A stretch of DNA of 64,000 bases from a virus. Positions 59,918 to 64,000 of this stretch are shown here, one piece after another. The DNA is taken from the IMG/VR virus record IMGVR_UViG_3300022700_000208, positions 1-64,000 of that record; one strand, written 5' to 3'. The position numbers and the translations under genes were made by a program. Every line of letters starts with the position of its first letter. Position 1 is the first letter of the stretch. The notes beneath the pieces were generated by a model, which ran no database searches, was not told the DNA's origin, and saw only the letters and a program-made list of their open reading frames with translations.

Positions 59918-60769
59918 ATGGCATTTTCACCTGAACAAGAGCAGTTAGAAAAAAACATACCTGATTATACCCCTCAAAAAACTGATCAAGAAAGCAAGAC
60001 TTCCCAATTCTCAGGATTCCTTCCTGAAATTTCCATGAAAATGGAAAACTTGCCTTCCCAGGGGAAAGCATATCCTCAGGGAGCTACGGTCAAATACCGT
60101 CCTTACCAGTACGGGGAAGTCAAAAAGATCAATCAATCCAACCTTACTCCCATTGAACAGTTTAAAGTGATCCTGGAAGGGATAGAGACAAATTTTGATA
60201 AGTATCAATTGTCTCTTGAGGACGCAATGTACATTGCCATCCTACGCAAGATATCCACTATTAATGATTCCAAAGTTCTTATTAAGTACAGATGCAATCA
60301 TTGTGATAAGGTTGGAGAATTTGAGATGCCCACAAAGGAGATTGAATTCTATGATCTCCAGGTTCCTTCTCTTCCTATGAAAGCTAACTTTAGTTTTGGA
60401 CAGTTGGATTTCTCACTATTTACTGTACAGGATTTTATAGATCTACAGGAAATGGGTGATGATTATGATAAGGACATGGCCTACATGGCAAAATGCTGTG
60501 TGAATAAGTCCTTTGATGCAGCCTACAATCTTATATATAAGATGCAGCAAAGACAGGACATAGCAATTCTTGAAAAAATTGATTCTTATCTTAGGCATGG
60601 GATCAAGCCTGTAGAGCATACTTGTCAGAATAAGTACACCGATAAGAAAGGTGAGGAAAAGACCTGTGGAAGAAAGGTCAGTGTTGGGCTTGATGGAGGG
60701 CAAGCCATCATACTTCCCTTTCGTAAAGATCAAGTCGATGTTGAAAGCAATATCAGCTTTGGCAATTAA
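59918..60769 (+). CDS. Baseplate hub-type protein (T4 gp26/gp51-like) with zinc knuckles
   Basis: 283 residues. MENLPSQGKAYPQGATVKYR, then PIEQFKVILEGIETNFDKYQ, SLEDAMYIAILRKISTINDS and YRCNHCDKVGEFEMPTK match the order of the T4 hub assembly proteins, in which LP...Y, a helical middle and a zinc-ribbon recur. A second cluster, HTCQNKYTDKK with KTCGRKVSV, could be another zinc site. Located immediately before the tape-measure gene. Confidence 0.68.
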   Translation: MAFSPEQEQLEKNIPDYTPQKTDQESKTSQFSGFLPEISMKMENLPSQGKAYPQGATVKYRPYQYGEVKKINQSNLTPIEQFKVILEGIETNFDKYQLSLEDAMYIAILRKISTINDSKVLIKYRCNHCDKVGEFEMPTKEIEFYDLQVPSLPMKANFSFGQLDFSLFTVQDFIDLQEMGDDYDKDMAYMAKCCVNKSFDAAYNLIYKMQQRQDIAILEKIDSYLRHGIKPVEHTCQNKYTDKKGEEKTCGRKVSVGLDGGQAIILPFRKDQVDVESNISFGN

Positions 60770-60899
60770 AGGTGTTGTCGATGCATGGAATGTCAATTTC
60801 ATGGATTTTGCTGAAGTCAAGATGATTATTGATGAGTATGAAAATTATGTTCAAAAAGCTCAGGAACAAGCTCAAAGAAATAGGATGAAAAAGAACTAA
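60738..60899 (+). CDS. Small overlapping protein before the tape measure
   Basis: 53 residues from ATG at 60738, overlapping the hub-like gene by 32 bp in the +1 frame. MLKAISALAIKGVVDAWNVN and an EYENYVQKAQEQAQRNRMKK helix. It has a weak RBS, and its position between hub/chaperone-like gene and tape measure is where many phages use a frameshifted chaperone pair. A coupled start is the simplest reading. Confidence 0.5.
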   Translation: MLKAISALAIKGVVDAWNVNFMDFAEVKMIIDEYENYVQKAQEQAQRNRMKKN

Positions 60900-63046
60900 T
60901 GGCCAATGGAAGAGCCCAGCTAAACAATTCACAGTCACTTAGGCAAAGAGCCTCTGGCTTCATAGGGGCAGGCAATCCCCATGGAGGAATGGATACCAGT
61001 GAATTGACTGATCAGCTATCCACTACCAGTACGCAATTGAAATTCCAGAGGAAGCTCATTAGCCAAAATACTGAGGCTTTGAAGTCTCTAGCTAATAGTA
61101 ACTCTGAGGTTTCTGAAGCTATTAAGGAAAATCTCAATGAGGAAACCTTTTCTCAGCTATCTAATGTAGCTGATAAGATTGTGGCTGGTCAGAGGGTGAC
61201 TGCTGAGCAGGGAGAATTCTTTGTTAATAACATCAAAGAAGTAACCAGCGCTCTTCAAAACAGTGGTGTGGAATTTGAAGCCAATCTCAGTGATGTTGTC
61301 GGCTCATTTAAGGAGATGATGAACAATGAGCAGGCAAGTCTTGAGACAAGAAATGAGGCCCTTCAGTCTCTAGTGTCAGGCTTAGATCAGCAATTTGCCG
61401 ATGGAGAGCAGCCAGAGGTTTTACAAGACCTCAAATCCCTTTCTGAAAAGGAATTGGAGTTCTCAGACAGGCAAACAGACAGACTTAACCAACTTCTTGA
61501 TGATCTGGCCGACAACACAACAGATGTAAAACTCTTAGGGACTCTCCAAAGACTGGAGAACCAGTTTGATATGCTGGTTACGACAAATCAGGAAATCGAG
61601 AGAGCCCTTGAATCCCAGGCAGGACCAGGCGGGGAAGAATTAGGGGAAAAGCTTCAAGAGGGCCTTGAGGAAGCTGTAGATCCAGGATTCTTTGAGACTA
61701 TGCTTGGTGGGGGAACTCTTCTCGGAGGACTCCTTGGAAGAGGACGTGGTGCAGGAGCAGCCGCTGGAACTGCTGCTAGAGCTGCTGGGGCTGCCCGTGG
61801 TGGAGGACTTCTCGGAGGACTCGGCGGGGCAGCCAGAACCCTTGGAAGGGGGGCCAAAATTGCAGGAAAGGCCAGTGGTGTTTTAGCCCTTGTTATGGGG
61901 GCTATTGATTTTGTCCAGGGATTTTCCAATGCAGCCGAGATTGCAGGAATTGAAGATCCCGATGATCTCAAGCTCAGTGACAAGATACAGGCTGGCTTTG
62001 CTTCAGCTATCTCAGGTCTTACTTTTGGGTTGGTTGATTCTCAGACAGTTTTTGAACAGATAGATAGGGGTATCAATTTTCTCTTTGGAGAAGGAGATGG
62101 ACTTCTTCCTAATAGTGCAGAGGCTCTCCAGAAAATACTCTCAGCCAATCCTATTGGATTTGTTATATCGAATTTTGACCGTCTTAAGGAGATGTTCTCT
62201 AAACTTTTTGGTGGAGAGGGAAGTTTTACTGAAAGACTTGGGACTTTTGCTGAAGATTTTGGTGTTCTTGTAGGAGAAGCCATTAAAGATTTATTTGAAG
62301 GTCTTCAGACACTCACCCAGGACTTATCTGATCTTGCTCCCAAAGTTGGACAGGCTCTTGGAAAAGGCATTCAAATGCTTGGAAGTCTTCTTATTGAGGG
62401 AGTTCAGAATCTTTTCACTGTGGAAAATATCAAGGCAGCTATAAGTGGGGTTCTCAGTATTGGTGACCTCATAACAGACATAGGATCAATTTTTACCAGA
62501 TTCCTTAGTGGTGTTTTTGAGGGAATACTGGGAGAAGGAAATATGGCTTCCATGGTTCTTGATATGCTTGCCAATGCCCAAGACAAAATATTTGAAGGTC
62601 TTCAGGCAAGCGTTGAAGATTTCAGTCTTGATAAAGCCAGAAAGGCCATGATTGGTGGATTGAAAGATGTAGTTCGGGGAGTTGTCCCTTCAATGGGGAT
62701 AGGTCTTGAAGACAAAGTTGTTAATGCCCTCTTTGGAGAAGAAACAGGAAGTGAGGGGGAGACAGTCCCTGGGGAAGAACAGCAAACTCCAACTCCTGTA
62801 GCAGGTGGGGCAGCAGGAGAAGCTACAGGAATTGGGGAATTAATACCTAATCTTTTTCAGCAGGAGACAACAGCCCAGACTGAGGCCACACAAAATCAAG
62901 CTGAGGGTGGAGGTCAGCAGCAACAGCCTGTAGCCATCCCCATGGCAGGCGGAGGACAGCAAAAACAAAAGACACCTCCAGCATCAAGAGAAACCAATGT
63001 GGATGATCTCTCCTTGTCTCTTCTTAACGTAGGAGCATTGGATTAA
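60899..63046 (+). CDS. Tail tape-measure / tail length protein (T4 gp29-like)
   Basis: 715 residues. Long helical N-terminal half (~1-240), a Gly/Ala-rich flexible hydrophobic stretch (GLLGRGRGAGAAAGTAARAA and onwards, ~260-330) and a helical C-terminal half with hydrophobic patches (VLALVMGAIDFVQGFSNA; GVQNLFTVENIKAAISGVL). This composition and the place between hub and tube-cap genes fit a gp29-like tape measure. It is short for an extended-tail tape measure, as is T4 gp29 (590). The Gln/Thr-rich tail is probably disordered. Confidence 0.72.
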   Translation: MANGRAQLNNSQSLRQRASGFIGAGNPHGGMDTSELTDQLSTTSTQLKFQRKLISQNTEALKSLANSNSEVSEAIKENLNEETFSQLSNVADKIVAGQRVTAEQGEFFVNNIKEVTSALQNSGVEFEANLSDVVGSFKEMMNNEQASLETRNEALQSLVSGLDQQFADGEQPEVLQDLKSLSEKELEFSDRQTDRLNQLLDDLADNTTDVKLLGTLQRLENQFDMLVTTNQEIERALESQAGPGGEELGEKLQEGLEEAVDPGFFETMLGGGTLLGGLLGRGRGAGAAAGTAARAAGAARGGGLLGGLGGAARTLGRGAKIAGKASGVLALVMGAIDFVQGFSNAAEIAGIEDPDDLKLSDKIQAGFASAISGLTFGLVDSQTVFEQIDRGINFLFGEGDGLLPNSAEALQKILSANPIGFVISNFDRLKEMFSKLFGGEGSFTERLGTFAEDFGVLVGEAIKDLFEGLQTLTQDLSDLAPKVGQALGKGIQMLGSLLIEGVQNLFTVENIKAAISGVLSIGDLITDIGSIFTRFLSGVFEGILGEGNMASMVLDMLANAQDKIFEGLQASVEDFSLDKARKAMIGGLKDVVRGVVPSMGIGLEDKVVNALFGEETGSEGETVPGEEQQTPTPVAGGAAGEATGIGELIPNLFQQETTAQTEATQNQAEGGGQQQQPVAIPMAGGGQQKQKTPPASRETNVDDLSLSLLNVGALD

Positions 63047-63849
63047 TGGGTAAGATTGATTTTGAGCAACTAATAAATAATCAAAATGCAAGAGTTGTTA
63101 TTGATATTGGCAGAGGAGGAGGAAGACCTATTGTAGGCTTCATGCAAAGTGAAATCTCTGTTAATGGAAGCAATGAGTTTAATACCTTATTTGATACTTC
63201 CACCCAGGAATCCATAACAACTCTTACAAATAAGGCAAGACAGATTGCCCAGTCTGGAAGAGTTCAGCAATTTATTCAGGACAGCCCTGCTCAGGTTGAA
63301 GACTTAAGAAACGTATCTCTTATTAACGTGGCTCAGACAATTCAGGAATGGACAGCCAGCACTAGGCCAACATTTAGCATAAATATTTTATTCATAGCTA
63401 TAAGAAATGGGGATGATGTAAGGGTTCCTGCTACAAAACTTCTAAGTACAGTTTATCCAAACAAAACAACAGGTGGGTTTCTCTCGGCTCCCAATAATTT
63501 AACTCCCACGGCTCCAAACAGACCTGGAGTAGGAGCCGTTGAGATAGGAAAATGGTTCAGAGCCCCTGGGATCATATTTAAAGAAGTCAATAATACCTTC
63601 TCTAATCAAGTTATAAGACTAGATTCTGAGGGATCTGATACAGCTCCTCTTTATTGTATATCAACTATTCAATTTCAGCCGTTCAGGCAACCAACATTCT
63701 CTGAGATTTCCAAATACCTTAAACAAACTCCTTCTAATGTATTTGGGAACAGTCTTTATGAAAAAGACAAGACAGGAGAAACAAGGGCTCAAAGGGCTGT
63801 CAATCAGGAAGCTGGTTCTGGTTCAGTTTCAGGAAACTTGACGGGATAA
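63046..63849 (+). CDS. Baseplate tail-tube cap-like protein (T4 gp48/gp54-type)
   Basis: 267 residues. RVVIDIGRGGGRPIVGFMQS with EISVNGSNEFNTLFDTSTQE at the start, and WFRAPGIIFKEVNNTFSNQV, then PLYCISTIQFQPFRQPTFSE, are patterns of beta-rich baseplate tube-interface proteins. Overlaps the tape-measure stop by 1 bp. Assignment rests on position and fold impression. Confidence 0.62.
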   Translation: MGKIDFEQLINNQNARVVIDIGRGGGRPIVGFMQSEISVNGSNEFNTLFDTSTQESITTLTNKARQIAQSGRVQQFIQDSPAQVEDLRNVSLINVAQTIQEWTASTRPTFSINILFIAIRNGDDVRVPATKLLSTVYPNKTTGGFLSAPNNLTPTAPNRPGVGAVEIGKWFRAPGIIFKEVNNTFSNQVIRLDSEGSDTAPLYCISTIQFQPFRQPTFSEISKYLKQTPSNVFGNSLYEKDKTGETRAQRAVNQEAGSGSVSGNLTG

Positions 63850-63852
63850 ATT

Positions 63853-64000
63853 ATGTCTCAGTTTTTTATCAATACAGACATTGATACAGAAAAAAGATAT
63901 GATCCAGCCAAGTTCATGAGGTTTGAGTTTAATGCGTATGATCCTCTTTCCTCAAATTTGTTTTTAGTTATAAAGAGTGTTCAGAAGAATGGAGAAATTG
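63853..64000 (+). CDS. Baseplate-region protein (3' end outside window)
   Basis: Only the first 49 codons are present, starting MSQFFINTDIDTEKRYDPAK. Starts 3 nt after the previous stop. Part of the baseplate operon by position; family not recognisable from the fragment. Confidence 0.7.
   Translation, partial: MSQFFINTDIDTEKRYDPAKFMRFEFNAYDPLSSNLFLVIKSVQKNGEI

Noticed and set aside
1-64000. CRISPR array or insertion sequence
   Set aside because: No regularly spaced repeats of 20-40 nt and no transposase frames seen; mobile content is limited to inteins and homing nucleases.

Overview
The window is part of the genome of a contractile-tailed (myovirus-type) double-stranded DNA phage related in gene content to the T4 superfamily. 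Neither end is a genome end: a RecA/UvsX gene runs off the left edge and a baseplate gene off the right edge. Evidence for the assignment is a T4-like recombination set (UvsX with intein, gp32-type single-strand binding protein, UvsW-like helicase, Mre11/SbcD and Rad50/SbcC homologues) followed by a T4-like order of terminase, portal, prohead protease, major capsid protein, sheath, tube, hub and tape measure. The DNA is AT-rich with dense overlapping genes, frequent ATGA and TTG/GTG coupled starts, and strong Shine-Dalgarno sites. A phage lipoprotein suggests a host with a lipoprotein-sorting system, probably Gram-negative; the host cannot be named from the sequence. No integrase, repressor/Cro pair or other lysogeny module is visible.

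Layout. 1-13.5 kb is a leftward block: recombination/replication genes, a HIRAN-domain protein, many small unknown genes, a DUF932 protein and a PAPS-reductase-like PP-loop protein. A hammerhead ribozyme of the type II topology lies between two genes of this block (minus strand, 12314-12370). 13.5-14.9 kb is a 1.37 kb noncoding divergence region with a three-copy 15-mer and strong hairpins, a candidate origin or control region. 14.9-17.3 kb runs rightward with a few small genes and then 11 tRNA genes, interrupted by two terminators and a micro-ORF. 17.6-25.1 kb holds the SbcCD pair and small accessory genes. 25.2-29.7 kb is an accessory region with a lipoprotein, a LuxR-type HTH protein, membrane and zinc proteins, and two HNH homing endonucleases. 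29.9-49.4 kb holds the small and large terminase subunits (the large one with an intein), portal, an AAA+ ATPase (with an intein) and many small genes. 49.5-64 kb is the prohead protease/scaffold, capsid, neck, sheath, tube, hub, tape-measure and baseplate block.

Main unusual signals. (1) At least 22 otherwise dissimilar proteins between 27.9 and 55.7 kb begin with the same 10-20 residue leader, consensus M-(S/N/K)-(K/R)-A-x-x-L-x-x-x-(V/L/M), often followed by a (S/N)-E-(A/L) or similar acidic site. By analogy with the T4 capsid-targeting sequence and with a gp21-like protease encoded next door, these may be internal head proteins packaged through a shared propeptide. (2) Three inteins interrupt three different P-loop ATPases at or beside the Walker A motif. 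(3) The hammerhead ribozyme. (4) Two families of conserved upstream elements that are probably phage promoters, one in front of SSB, a small early gene and sbcD, the other in front of the accessory region and the prohead protease.

How the parts work together: UvsX, SSB, the UvsW-like helicase and SbcCD would drive recombination-dependent replication; terminase and portal package the DNA; the protease/scaffold and capsid build and mature the head around the internal proteins; sheath, tube, hub and baseplate genes build the contractile tail. tRNAs, homing endonucleases and inteins are superimposed on this core.
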